Shown: positions 1 to 8,256 of the stretch, piece by piece
How the letters are laid out: every line of letters begins with the position of its first letter
Position numbering within the stretch: the first letter of the stretch is position 1
From: Bacteroidales bacterium
GTDB taxonomy: Bacteria; Bacteroidota; Bacteroidia; Bacteroidales; UBA932
DNA length: 64,000 nt
Reading direction: 5' to 3'
Assembly: GCA_017442315.1 (NCBI GenBank)
Contig: JAFRZX010000101.1
Location: 41,317 to 105,316, forward strand
Translations under genes and position numbers: made by a program
The notes under the pieces: model-generated
What the model was told of the DNA's origin: nothing
Database searches by the model: none
The model's input: only the letters and a program-made list of their open reading frames with translations

Positions 1-368
1 ATAGCATCATCGTACTGTTCTGCACCACAAAGAGGAGTTGTCACATGGCCCCACAAAATATGATCAGCATCGGTTATCGTGGGCACATAACATATCAGAT
101 CCTGAAGGTTGGTTGAAGACAGACACAATTCCGTTGGACGTTCAATAATCTTCAAACGACTATCCTTATACTTTTCTGCAACAGAAATGCAGATGTCATC
201 ATTTGAAGAAAATATAATTTCATCAACTAACCTTGTTTCAAGCAGTTGCCTGATCTTATTTTCAACTAATCCTCCTTCTATACCGGCAAAAGGCTTAGTA
301 TTCTTATTTATTACCCGTTCACTACCTTTTCGAGTCGGGAGATAAAATGTGACTTTTTCCTTAGACAT
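1..368 (-). CDS. Acylneuraminate (CMP-sugar) cytidylyltransferase, 3' end outside window
   Basis: The gene starts with ATG at 368 and runs off the left edge, so only the first 122 residues are visible. The N-terminus reads MSKEKVTFYLPTRKGSERV, which matches the nucleotide-binding loop of the CMP-NeuAc/CMP-Kdo synthetase family (usually xxPARGGSKxI). A second family-like stretch, about residues 50-60, reads DEIIFSSNDD. Such enzymes activate an ulosonic acid with CTP to give a CMP-sugar for surface glycans. It starts two bases after the stop of the aldolase gene, so the two are probably translationally coupled. The exact sugar substrate cannot be read from the sequence. Confidence 0.8.
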   Translation of the reverse strand, partial: MSKEKVTFYLPTRKGSERVINKNTKPFAGIEGGLVENKIRQLLETRLVDEIIFSSNDDICISVAEKYKDSRLKIIERPTELCLSSTNLQDLICYVPTITDADHILWGHVTTPLCGAEQYDDA

Positions 369-370
369 AA

Positions 371-1909
371 TTATATATACTGATATATGGAAACTATTTC
401 AAGATCATTATATAACGATGGAGTCAAGGACTTCAAAGTCTTACCGGTGCTTGCTTTAAAAGATTGGAAAATAATCCTATTCTCCGATGTAAGAGCCACC
501 TCTTTTTCAGAAAGCACTTCACCTGGATACCCATCATAACCAACAACAAATATATCACCGGATGTTAAATTCATAGCTAACTGCAGCGCAATAGCAGTAA
601 CTGAATCCTTGAACTTATCTGTAAAATCAACTGATGCCAATTCAACTGTGTTTTTCTCTGCATATGCTGGCACTTCCGTTCCCATTGTGCGCGGATAAGG
701 CGGAAGAACACATGTACCCAAAAACTGTTCTCCGCCAACATTGACTGTCAATCTACGTCCCTCATTTCCCACTAAAACGTAGTAAACCGGAACATCAATA
801 TCAAGATACGCATGAGCATTACGCGCTGTCGCAAATATGACAGCTACGCTCAATTCTTGAGAAATAAATTCCTTTACTGCATGTTTATGTTCTACTGCAC
901 ACTCTCCACCACCTATCACAATAACCTTATCAAACTTTTTCTTCACATCAAGACATGGAAACTGTGCATTATCCTTTGCATTGTTCTTTCGGTTATCTAT
1001 AGCACGAACAATACTATTGAATGAGTAGACACGATTAGTCACCCAATCCATAACCTCTTTCTGAGGAATACAATTCGCACCGGCCAACATATAAGGAAGA
1101 TTAGTGCCCCATCGATAATTCTCCATCAAAGGGGTAAATGCCGTTATTACATCACCTAAAACATTAAAATCAACAGAAAGGTCGAAATGCGCATTCAGGT
1201 AAGTAAGCAACAGCTCCATATTCAGGTTACCAGCACCGCGCCCCATACCTAAAATGGTAGCGTCAACATAATCTACTCCCAATTTAATCGCTGTAATAGT
1301 ATTAATAAGTCCTAATTGCAGGTTATTATGTCCATGGAAACCAATACGACATTTTGTGTTTTTACGAACCATCCCTACAATCTCAATTATATCATCCGGT
1401 GTAACTCCGCCAAAACTATCTACCATACAAAATAAATCAGCAAACGAATCCAGATCTCCTAATTTATCCAAAAATTCAGGATACTCTTTACACCATTTAC
1501 TCATGTACATAGCATTGAACCCAAGTTCAAATCCCATTTCCTTAACTTTCTGCGCGAGAATTACGGAGCGCTCAAAATTTTTGGGATCAATTGCTATGCG
1601 AACCATATCTACAAGACCTACTATCGGACTTAGAAGCGAATCCAAATCTTCTACTCGAGTGCTCTTCTCATTAAGCATTATGCATAACTTCTTGGTGCAA
1701 TTCTGCCGAATATGCTGCAATACACTAACCGGGCAATAACCAAATTTACCCATATACTCCTTAGTAGGATTATTGCGATATCCTAACTCGACATAATCAA
1801 CTGGCAATTTATTCATCGCCTGTATATATATATCAACTGTTTCCAAATTAAAATCCCAATTCGTATAGTATCCACCATCACGAAGAGTGCAGTCTAAAAT
1901 CTTGACCAT
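371..1909 (-). CDS. HMG-CoA-lyase-like (DRE-TIM) aldolase with extra C-terminal domain
   Basis: This 512-residue protein begins MVKILDCTLRDGGYYTNW, the DRE-TIM metallolyase signature of 4-hydroxy-2-oxovalerate aldolase and HMG-CoA lyase relatives. The metal-binding HxH motif is at about 192-194 (FHGHNN), and a glycine-rich GMGRGAGN loop is at 221-228. The TIM barrel appears to end near residue 300. Residues about 330-512 form a second, Rossmann-like domain (KVIVIGGGECAVEHKHAVKE) that I do not recognise. The family makes or breaks C-C bonds next to a carbonyl, often with pyruvate as donor. It lies between a flippase and a CMP-sugar synthetase, which suggests a role in making an acidic sugar or a sugar side group. 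That role is inference. Confidence 0.75.
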   Translation of the reverse strand: MVKILDCTLRDGGYYTNWDFNLETVDIYIQAMNKLPVDYVELGYRNNPTKEYMGKFGYCPVSVLQHIRQNCTKKLCIMLNEKSTRVEDLDSLLSPIVGLVDMVRIAIDPKNFERSVILAQKVKEMGFELGFNAMYMSKWCKEYPEFLDKLGDLDSFADLFCMVDSFGGVTPDDIIEIVGMVRKNTKCRIGFHGHNNLQLGLINTITAIKLGVDYVDATILGMGRGAGNLNMELLLTYLNAHFDLSVDFNVLGDVITAFTPLMENYRWGTNLPYMLAGANCIPQKEVMDWVTNRVYSFNSIVRAIDNRKNNAKDNAQFPCLDVKKKFDKVIVIGGGECAVEHKHAVKEFISQELSVAVIFATARNAHAYLDIDVPVYYVLVGNEGRRLTVNVGGEQFLGTCVLPPYPRTMGTEVPAYAEKNTVELASVDFTDKFKDSVTAIALQLAMNLTSGDIFVVGYDGYPGEVLSEKEVALTSENRIIFQSFKASTGKTLKSLTPSLYNDLEIVSIYQYI

Positions 1910-1918
1910 ATGCTATTT

Positions 1919-3439
1919 TTATACTTTATTCTTTATAAATGAAACTATCATATTTCGTTCATAAGGACTTAAACCTAGCATAAATACTGCTATTATTGTC
2001 CATACAAGCGATACAACAATACCTAAAATCGTGCGAGATATCGTTGAATTAAAATATTGGAAGCAAATAAGAAGAGGCAACAATGCCGCAAGCATCGTGA
2101 TTACAGAAGGTAAAATAGTAACTTTCAGATATTTTTTGGGGTTAAAATCTGAGACTCGCTTCATAATATAACATTGGAATAATATCGTCACCAACGTAAG
2201 AAAGCACATAACAACGACATTAATGTATGGAGGAGCCCCCAATTTATATAACACATAAATTATAGGCACCAATGATATACTGATAATACAATAACCTATT
2301 TGATTACCCCTGATTTTTCCTGTTGCTTGTATCGTCGCATCAAAACCAGCAGCAAGGTTAGATATCATGCCATTGAGCAACATAAATATTATAAATATTG
2401 AAGTATACTCAGGAGGAGAGCCAAGCCATATTTTTAGAACACCATTTACGCAAACAATCAATGGAACCCCAGGCAGAAGCATCAGGAGAAAAGAATATTT
2501 TGAAATTTTATAAACAAGTCCTAATGATCTTTCTTCATCTCCGGAAGCCTGACCTTTCATAATCTGAGGGATAGCAGCCTGACGAAGTGTTGTTGTAAAC
2601 TGAGATGTTGCATTGAATATCTGCATTGCCAATCCAAATGCCGCATTCAATATTGTGCCAAAAAACAAATTAATTATAACAGCAGCACCTTGAGTCTTTG
2701 CTATACTGGCAAATGCTCCTATCAATATCCACCATGCAAAATTTAATACTTCTCTATAATCGCCAACATTACGATTAAACTTCCATGAGACGACTACTGA
2801 ATCTTTGATTCTACAATATATCTGATAAGCAATCGGAGTCAATAAATGAATGATAGCCAATAATGATGCATATAATCTCAATTTATTACCACCCACGAAC
2901 ATAAGACATATTATCAGTCCTAATTTAAGCACATCCGATATTATTGCTATGACCGATGTATATACAAATTTTTCACGAGCTATTATCAAACCATGTGCGG
3001 GAATCGACAGAACCGTAAAAACAGTTGTTATCAAACTAAAATGAAGCACAAAAGCCGCATCTCCTACTTTATCCGGACTGACATTCAAGAAGTGCTTCAC
3101 ATAATATAGTCCCAACGTCTCTCCAATTACAAATACCAGAGCTGCAATAATGATATGCACAAATAGCACTGTATTATATACTCTATTCGGATCTCCCTTC
3201 GCACCCTTACCGATTTCTACGGCCATATATCTATATGAGGTGGCAATCATTGCTGTACCTAACACATTAAGCATCGCAACTATCCCTCCAACTACACTAT
3301 AAAGGCCATAATCACTTACACCAAGTAATTTCAATACCAAACGAGCTGATATGAAATTAATAGCTATCGATATTATCAACTTTATGTAGAGAATAATGGT
3401 ATTCTTTACAATCTTATTATTTGCATTCTCCTCTATCAT
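1919..3439 (-). CDS. Wzx-like polysaccharide/O-antigen flippase
   Basis: This is a 506-residue, very hydrophobic protein with about twelve to fourteen predicted membrane segments from residue 13 to the C-terminus. Its layout fits the MATE/MOP flippase superfamily (polysaccharide_synt). It opens with a short charged segment, then a helix around TIILYIKLIISIAINFISAR and the motif LLGVSDYGLYSVVGGIV, typical of Wzx proteins. It would move undecaprenyl-diphosphate-linked repeat units across the inner membrane. It is followed directly by the aldolase and cytidylyltransferase genes in the same orientation. The local sequence is noticeably AT-rich, as is common for the variable core of capsule loci. 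Substrate specificity cannot be read from the sequence. Confidence 0.9.
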   Translation of the reverse strand: MIEENANNKIVKNTIILYIKLIISIAINFISARLVLKLLGVSDYGLYSVVGGIVAMLNVLGTAMIATSYRYMAVEIGKGAKGDPNRVYNTVLFVHIIIAALVFVIGETLGLYYVKHFLNVSPDKVGDAAFVLHFSLITTVFTVLSIPAHGLIIAREKFVYTSVIAIISDVLKLGLIICLMFVGGNKLRLYASLLAIIHLLTPIAYQIYCRIKDSVVVSWKFNRNVGDYREVLNFAWWILIGAFASIAKTQGAAVIINLFFGTILNAAFGLAMQIFNATSQFTTTLRQAAIPQIMKGQASGDEERSLGLVYKISKYSFLLMLLPGVPLIVCVNGVLKIWLGSPPEYTSIFIIFMLLNGMISNLAAGFDATIQATGKIRGNQIGYCIISISLVPIIYVLYKLGAPPYINVVVMCFLTLVTILFQCYIMKRVSDFNPKKYLKVTILPSVITMLAALLPLLICFQYFNSTISRTILGIVVSLVWTIIAVFMLGLSPYERNMIVSFIKNKV

Positions 3440-3518
3440 ACGGGCTAAGATACTATTATCATTTTTCTCTAATAACTATTATATTGATTGTCAATAGATA
3501 CACGAACTTATATTTAAT

Positions 3519-4076
3519 TCAAGCCTTCACATAAGCCAATATCGAGGCTATACTACCGCCAATAGTAAGAAGTGTATTTATGACTTTCCAGATTATGCTG
3601 TTATCTGAGTTAAACTTTGGGTTGAACTTTTGAATAATATATCCAAAAGTGATCATCATGACCAACTCCACTCCTCTATAAAGAAGAATAAACGGATTAA
3701 AAAACTGTAGTTTCAGTTTCTTTAATTTCCGCGCCATTAACCCTTCAAACTCCACTTGTTCAGTCATAACACGCACAAATAATTTTGGATCAACAGGGTT
3801 CTGATATGATATAGCTGATCCCAGCTCTAGAACTGGTGATTTATATAAACTTTCACCTATAATATCAGAGATTGCCTGATAATGTTTCAATATATATGAA
3901 ATACTGACTACAGGATCTGTATTATTAGATAGTGCCTTGTTCAAGTCACAGCATTCTTTACAAAATTCTCCAACATGCCTTTTCTGAACATCGATTTTCT
4001 TTATCTCTACGATAACATCAATGATTCCTAGCATAATAAGTATAACAAAAAAGGCGATTAGAGTAATTAATGACAT
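3519..4076 (-). CDS. Hypothetical small membrane protein
   Basis: I do not recognise this 185-residue protein. It has an N-terminal membrane helix (about residues 3-24), a soluble middle of about 100 residues with two cysteines (KECCDL), and two hydrophobic stretches near the C-terminus (about 128-148 and 165-183). It lies between the flippase and the PIN-domain gene, in the same orientation and about 65 bp from the PIN gene. It may belong to the accessory island formed by the xre-immA-PIN cassette and the ATPase rather than to polysaccharide synthesis, but nothing in its sequence settles this. Confidence 0.6.
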   Translation of the reverse strand: MSLITLIAFFVILIMLGIIDVIVEIKKIDVQKRHVGEFCKECCDLNKALSNNTDPVVSISYILKHYQAISDIIGESLYKSPVLELGSAISYQNPVDPKLFVRVMTEQVEFEGLMARKLKKLKLQFFNPFILLYRGVELVMMITFGYIIQKFNPKFNSDNSIIWKVINTLLTIGGSIASILAYVKA

Positions 4077-4140
4077 AACTTATTCTGAGTATAGTAAAAT
4101 TAGCATACAACAATCTTATCGAAGTAAAACAATCCCATGA

Positions 4141-4659
4141 TCACAATTGAACATTAGGAACATACTGTGTAATCGTCTGGATCATCGGCAACCTGCTTCC
4201 TTTTTCTCTGACTTCATTGATGAACTCCAGACACTCTTTTTCAGTAAGAAGCCTTCTGCACCAAGCGTAATATAAGAAGTCCAGTGTAGTCAAAAAAGTA
4301 ATCTGATGTTCGGTACAATAATTCTTTATATCTCTTAAATTACTGCTTCCTATTATATTTGCTGTATATCTGCAGTACGCCATGCATGCACTTTCTCCCT
4401 CACCGAATCTTGATTTCAAAAAAGCGTACTCGCGCATTATTTCTGCTGTGGGAGTAAACTTTATCTTCGTGATACTGCCAAAATGTTGAATCTGATTATC
4501 CAGCTGATTCCTTACTGACGACAATTCATCATATACCTTATCAAGTATTATATAATCGTATTCCGGGAATATCCGGGGTAATAATGACAGAAGCCCACCT
4601 TTTGAAAAATGAATTATGACATCAGCATCCAGCACTATTCCCACTCTCTTCAATGCCAT
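4141..4659 (-). CDS. PIN-domain-like protein of the xre-immA-PIN cassette
   Basis: The 172-residue protein opens with GIVLDADVIIHFSKG, a PIN-type first strand with aspartates at 11 and 13. Further acidic residues at the expected spacing are in VYDEL, in GEGESACMAY and in SSNLRDIK. PIN domains are Mg-dependent ribonucleases and are frequent toxins. The start overlaps the end of the immA-like gene by 38 bp, which indicates translational coupling. Gene order is regulator, metallopeptidase, PIN. I infer a toxin-antitoxin or stress-response module in which the Xre/ImmA pair controls the PIN protein. It could also be a PIN-fold protein with another nuclease role. Confidence 0.7.
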   Translation of the reverse strand: MALKRVGIVLDADVIIHFSKGGLLSLLPRIFPEYDYIILDKVYDELSSVRNQLDNQIQHFGSITKIKFTPTAEIMREYAFLKSRFGEGESACMAYCRYTANIIGSSNLRDIKNYCTEHQITFLTTLDFLYYAWCRRLLTEKECLEFINEVREKGSRLPMIQTITQYVPNVQL

Positions 4660-5356
4660 ACCCGATCTTGTTTAACAATTCAACATAATGTCCTTCTGAT
4701 ATGATTTCCTTTTCAAAAAGTTCTCTTGCCCTTGCACCAAAATCACCGATGATAAGTCCTTCGTTTCCTTTTTGGTACAAATCTGTGTTCAATCCTCTTA
4801 GAGTAGCCTCGTATGTAACTCGTATGGCCTGGTACTTTTCAAATAGAGGATTTGAAATAAGCTTCAATTCTTTCAGTCGGATAAGCATAGCCATATGAGA
4901 AACTCCGAAAAGGGATTCAAGATTCAAGACAGTGGTCAATGATACCTTCCCTGAAGCCAATTCATCGTCTGGAATAGCTTTCATGACACCAGCCTGAGGC
5001 ATAAGGAAGGCCCTTGCAAACATATTTGCTGCTCTTTCCGATTCATCTATTTGTCCTTCCTTGCAGAAATGAGGCTGTGGGTTTTCATCAAAAAAAAGGT
5101 GATAAAGTTCATGTGCAACTGTAAAGTGCTGACGCCCTCTTGTACTGTTACTGTTGACTAACATGAAACGATACCTATCATCTGACGATTTCAAAGACAA
5201 GCCATAGAGACTGTCAGATAAAGGCTTATACGACGTTATCACACCAAGCAGACGTAGTACGGTCTTTACATTAATAGGTTCTGTGAGGCTGAACTGGAGG
5301 GTAGACCGCATCTTAATTGCGAAATTCTCCGCTATATCCAATGTAATCCTACTCAT
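4622..5356 (-). CDS. ImmA/IrrE family metallo-endopeptidase
   Basis: The 244-residue protein contains AHELYHLFF at about 81-89, giving the zinc motif HExxH at 82-86. A family-typical ExxANMFARAFLMP segment follows, with the likely third ligand near Glu107. ImmA/IrrE (COG2856) peptidases cleave a partner Xre-type repressor when triggered; ImmA of ICEBs1 and IrrE/DdrO of Deinococcus are the known cases. Its start overlaps the end of the upstream Xre gene by 8 bp, so the two are co-translated, consistent with a cognate pair. The C-terminal half (about 150-244) lacks recognised motifs and may be the sensor region. Confidence 0.88.
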   Translation of the reverse strand: MSRITLDIAENFAIKMRSTLQFSLTEPINVKTVLRLLGVITSYKPLSDSLYGLSLKSSDDRYRFMLVNSNSTRGRQHFTVAHELYHLFFDENPQPHFCKEGQIDESERAANMFARAFLMPQAGVMKAIPDDELASGKVSLTTVLNLESLFGVSHMAMLIRLKELKLISNPLFEKYQAIRVTYEATLRGLNTDLYQKGNEGLIIGDFGARARELFEKEIISEGHYVELLNKIGYGIEESGNSAGC

Positions 5357-5687
5357 TCTCCAACAATTTCATCATCTTAAGATAAGACAAGGCAATCTCC
5401 TTGAAATCTGCCACCTGTCTCATATCATCTGCACATAGGTCATCTGCTCTGAAAGCACATAGCAGCAGACTTCGTACAGAATCTTCATCATCTGCAAAGA
5501 GCAAGGATAGATCTACACCAAATAATTTTGCCACACACTCCAACACTGCAAGCGGAACCGATCTATCTCCCGACTCATAATTCGCATAAGCAGAACGATT
5601 TACGCCTAGATAATCAGCAATCTGCTTCTGGGTGTAACCACTGTTTTCTCTCAATAACTTAAGGTTATTACTAATGATGCTATCCAT
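5349..5687 (-). CDS. XRE family helix-turn-helix regulator
   Basis: The 112-residue protein has a classic Cro/C1 helix-turn-helix at about residues 6-60, with YTQKQIADYLGVNRSAYANY as the recognition segment. The rest is a short acidic tail. It is the first gene of a tightly overlapping trio with the ImmA-like peptidase and the PIN protein. A perfect inverted repeat sits over its promoter (5704-5749), which is what an autorepressor would need. I infer that it represses the cassette and is the target of the neighbouring peptidase. Confidence 0.88.
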   Translation of the reverse strand: MDSIISNNLKLLRENSGYTQKQIADYLGVNRSAYANYESGDRSVPLAVLECVAKLFGVDLSLLFADDEDSVRSLLLCAFRADDLCADDMRQVADFKEIALSYLKMMKLLENE

Positions 5688-5703
5688 AATTTATATTTTA
5701 TCC

Positions 5704-5749
5704 GTGGCAAATATATATACTATATTCGTTAAATCAAAATATTTGCCAC
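5704..5749 (-). promoter_or_regulatory. Promoter and candidate operator of the xre-immA-PIN cassette
   Basis: Two perfect 11-bp arms, GTGGCAAATAT at 5704-5714 and ATATTTGCCAC at 5739-5749, form an inverted repeat with 24 bp between them. Read on the minus strand, the arm nearer the gene contains TATATTTG, a Bacteroidota -7 element. The distal arm lies about 35 bp further upstream, beside a TTTG. A dimer or tetramer of the Xre protein bound to both arms would cover the promoter. This is inference from position and symmetry. Confidence 0.65.
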
Positions 5750-5804
5750 ACCCAAATATAGATTCCACCACATTACATGCAGGTCAACTACACAACCATA
5801 CTTA

Positions 5805-6932
5805 TCAGTACTTAGTCAGCAACCAGTGCTTGAATACAGGATCCTGAAGAGTTATGCTGTCAGGAAGAATATCTATAAGTTCTTTCTTTTCAAGAGCATT
5901 CTTGATATTCTTTACGTTTGCAGAGGAACCTAATTTGTATCTATGCAGGACTTCCTGTGAAGTAAAACTGGTCTCCCCATCTGCCACAGCCTGCAGAAAT
6001 CCGATCTGAGTTGGAGTAAGACTATCTATAATAAGAGAAAATACCAATCCCAACTGAGCCTCAAGTCCTTCAAATGCCGAATCAACAATATCTGCTGTGC
6101 ATTCATCAGTTGTTCTGAACCAAGCAAGCTGACTGAGCTGCTGCACATAATACGGATGATTTTCCACCCTGTCTGCAATATAGGCTGCAATATCTTCCGG
6201 AATCTGCTTTCCTGTATCGCGAAACCTGCCAACAATAAAAGGAATCCATTCTGACTTAGCGATTTTCTGCAGAAATATCATATCACCGAACTTGTAGAAA
6301 GGATTCTTTGGGTCAGAGAACAAATCAATCATCATATTACGCTTGCTTCCATATAAGCAATATGAGACATCCGAATGTTTTTGCCAATGAGCTCTTAAAG
6401 TTCTCTGAAAATCCAAAGGATCATCATATTCCTTTATTGTCTGAAATTCGTCTATGCAAACAACTATTTTCAGGCCTTTGTCCTTTGCTATATTCTGTGG
6501 CAAATCAAGAATTTCATCGAATGTCATCTTCTTGTCCTTAAAATCAATCCCAAATGAAAATTCATATGCCCCAGCAGGATCTGATGCTGAAAAGGATGGC
6601 GCAAATCGTGACAAGTACTTCAATGCTGATGCGACGAAGTCATTAAATGCAGAATTGGTCGCGGCAATTACAGCATTGGCAAATTCCTGATAGAACTTAG
6701 CCTCTGACCTGCAATTGAACAAATCCACAAACACCACCACGTTGTCTTTAGATTGAGTGCAATACAACTCGGCTGATTTACAAACGAGAGAGGATTTACC
6801 CCACCTACGTGGAGATATCAGCACGGTATTGACTATACCATTAAAATTGTTCAGTAAATGTTGGGTTTCATATTGACGATCAGTAAACTCAACATCAGAT
6901 GCTATTTTTCCAAAGACAAATGGCGTTTCCAT
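5805..6932 (-). CDS. AAA family ATPase (archaeal-type ATPase fold)
   Basis: The 375-residue protein has a Walker A motif SPRRWGKSS at about 40-48, a Walker B motif KIVVCIDEF at about 155-163 and a sensor-like stretch YGSKRNMM after it. The C-terminal 90 residues look like a winged helix (FTSQEVLHRYKLGSSANV). This layout is that of STAND-like 'archaeal ATPases' common in Bacteroidota. Their role is mostly unknown, and some act in defence or as regulators. It has its own promoter (TATATTTG at 6948-6955, minus strand). It sits between fnlC and the xre cassette, so it is probably accessory to the capsule genes rather than a sugar enzyme. Confidence 0.8.
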   Translation of the reverse strand: METPFVFGKIASDVEFTDRQYETQHLLNNFNGIVNTVLISPRRWGKSSLVCKSAELYCTQSKDNVVVFVDLFNCRSEAKFYQEFANAVIAATNSAFNDFVASALKYLSRFAPSFSASDPAGAYEFSFGIDFKDKKMTFDEILDLPQNIAKDKGLKIVVCIDEFQTIKEYDDPLDFQRTLRAHWQKHSDVSYCLYGSKRNMMIDLFSDPKNPFYKFGDMIFLQKIAKSEWIPFIVGRFRDTGKQIPEDIAAYIADRVENHPYYVQQLSQLAWFRTTDECTADIVDSAFEGLEAQLGLVFSLIIDSLTPTQIGFLQAVADGETSFTSQEVLHRYKLGSSANVKNIKNALEKKELIDILPDSITLQDPVFKHWLLTKY

Positions 6933-6947
6933 GATTCAGAATTTTGC

Positions 6948-6955
6948 CAAATATA
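6948..6955 (-). promoter_or_regulatory. Promoter -7 element of the AAA ATPase gene
   Basis: The minus strand reads TATATTTG about 16 bp upstream of the ATG at 6932, with TTTG motifs about 20-25 bp further upstream. This fits the Bacteroidota sigma consensus. Transcription would start only about 10 bp before the ATG. A separate promoter here suggests that the ATPase and possibly the genes after it are not solely dependent on the capsule promoter. Confidence 0.55.
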
Positions 6956-6998
6956 ATAAAATAATTTCAAATAAAGTTATTTCAAATCGTTTTATTAA

Positions 6999-7025
6999 AG
7001 ACTTCCGATCTAGTCGGAAATGACA
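6999..7025. repeat. Palindromic element, copy after fnlC
   Basis: The 27-bp sequence runs from AGACTTCCGA to ATGACA with the arms TTCCGA and TCGGAA around the loop TCTAG. It begins three bases beyond the fnlC stop codon. It belongs to the same family as the copies at 8226, 8807-8858 and 9404. Relative to the clean copy at 8226-8252, the stem bases CC/GG are replaced by TT/AA on both arms, so pairing is kept. Confidence 0.7.
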
Positions 7026-7028
7026 GGG

Positions 7029-8213
7029 CTACTCCTTCCTCCAAACCATCTTATTAACAACACCTGTATAGCTCTGAATCAACTTCACAATCTTAGTGCT
7101 GACATTCTCATCTGTGTAGTTAGGAACAGGAATACCATTATCCTGATTCTTAACCATCTCAACTGCTACGTCAACTGCCTGGAGAAGATCATGCTCATTG
7201 ATACCTGCAAGGATGAAACATCCCTTGTCGAGAGCCTCTGGACGCTCTGTTGATGTGCGGATGCATACTGCTGGGAACGACTTTCCTACGCTTGTGAAGA
7301 ATGAGCTTTCCTCTGGGAGGGTACCTGAGTCTGATACAACTGCAAATGCATTCATCTGAAGGCAGTTGTAGTCGTGGAATCCGAGAGGTTCCTGACGGAT
7401 TACGCGCGGATCAAGTTGGAAGCCTGAAGCCTCAAGACGGTTACGCGAACGCGGATGGCAGCTGTAGAGAATAGGCATGTCATACTTCTCAGCCATCTTG
7501 TTGATTGCTGTGAAGAGAGACAGGAAGTTCTTCTCGGTATCGATATTCTCCTCACGATGCGCTGACAGAAGGATGTACTTTCCTTTTTCAAGTCCAAGAC
7601 GTGAGTGTACATCAGAATTCTCAATCTCCGCAAGATTTTCGTGAAGCACTTCTGCCATAGGAGAACCTGACACATAGGTTCTCTGAGGAGCCACACTGCT
7701 TGCGTTAAGGTAACGACGAGCATGCTCAGAGTAGCAGATGTTAACGTCTGAGATGATGTCTACGATACGACGGTTAGTCTCCTCTGGAAGACACTCGTCA
7801 AAGCAACGATTTCCTGCCTCCATGTGGAAGATAGGAATATGAAGGCGCTTTGCTCCGATAACTGAGAGACATGAGTTTGTATCACCGAGTACCAATACTG
7901 CATCAGGCTTGATCTGAACCATCAGTTTATATGAAGCATTGATGATATTACCCATGGTTGAACCAAGATCCTCACCAACGGCATCCATATAGACTTCGGG
8001 ATCTGCAAGTTTAAGGTCACGGAAGAATACTCCATTGAGATTGTAGTCATAATTCTGACCGGTGTGAGCAAGGATACAGTCAAAATACTTGCGACATTTG
8101 TTGATTACTGCTGCAAGGCGTATTATCTCTGGACGAGTTCCAACTATAATCAGGAGTTTAAGACGGCCATCATTTTTAAAGGCAACGTCGCTATAGTTTG
8201 TTTTTAGTTCCAT
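7029..8213 (-). CDS. fnlC: UDP-N-acetyl-hexosamine 2-epimerase of UDP-L-FucNAc synthesis (FnlC/CapG/WbjD-like)
   Basis: The 394-residue protein is a non-hydrolysing UDP-sugar 2-epimerase. It shows LIIVGTRPEIIRLAAV near the N-terminus, HTGQNYDYN, HMEAGNRCFD (about 131) and the C-terminal VSDSGTLPEESSF. The variant HTGQNYDYN and the place after the other two fnl genes mark it as the WbjD/CapG type. That type converts UDP-2-acetamido-2,6-dideoxy-L-talose to UDP-L-FucNAc, rather than making UDP-ManNAc. It is the last of three consecutive pathway genes. A palindromic element lies between it and fnlB, and another follows its stop. Confidence 0.9.
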   Translation of the reverse strand: MELKTNYSDVAFKNDGRLKLLIIVGTRPEIIRLAAVINKCRKYFDCILAHTGQNYDYNLNGVFFRDLKLADPEVYMDAVGEDLGSTMGNIINASYKLMVQIKPDAVLVLGDTNSCLSVIGAKRLHIPIFHMEAGNRCFDECLPEETNRRIVDIISDVNICYSEHARRYLNASSVAPQRTYVSGSPMAEVLHENLAEIENSDVHSRLGLEKGKYILLSAHREENIDTEKNFLSLFTAINKMAEKYDMPILYSCHPRSRNRLEASGFQLDPRVIRQEPLGFHDYNCLQMNAFAVVSDSGTLPEESSFFTSVGKSFPAVCIRTSTERPEALDKGCFILAGINEHDLLQAVDVAVEMVKNQDNGIPVPNYTDENVSTKIVKLIQSYTGVVNKMVWRKE

Positions 8214-8225
8214 TGTTTTTGTTTT

Positions 8226-8252
8226 AGATCCCCGATCTGGTCGGGGATGACG
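8226..8252. repeat. Palindromic element, copy between fnlB and fnlC
   Basis: This is the cleanest intergenic copy: AGATCCCCGA, loop TCTGG, then TCGGGGATGACG, giving an 8-bp perfect stem (ATCCCCGA/TCGGGGAT). It ends four bases from the fnlB stop codon and lies 12 bp upstream of the fnlC start. It differs at only two positions, both in the loop, from the inverse complement of the copy inside fnlB at 8833-8858. Confidence 0.85.
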
Positions 8253-8256
8253 TAGA

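Noticed and set aside
109-345. Plus-strand ORF of 78 codons at the left edge
   Set aside because: It is antisense to the cytidylyltransferase frame, which has clear family motifs.
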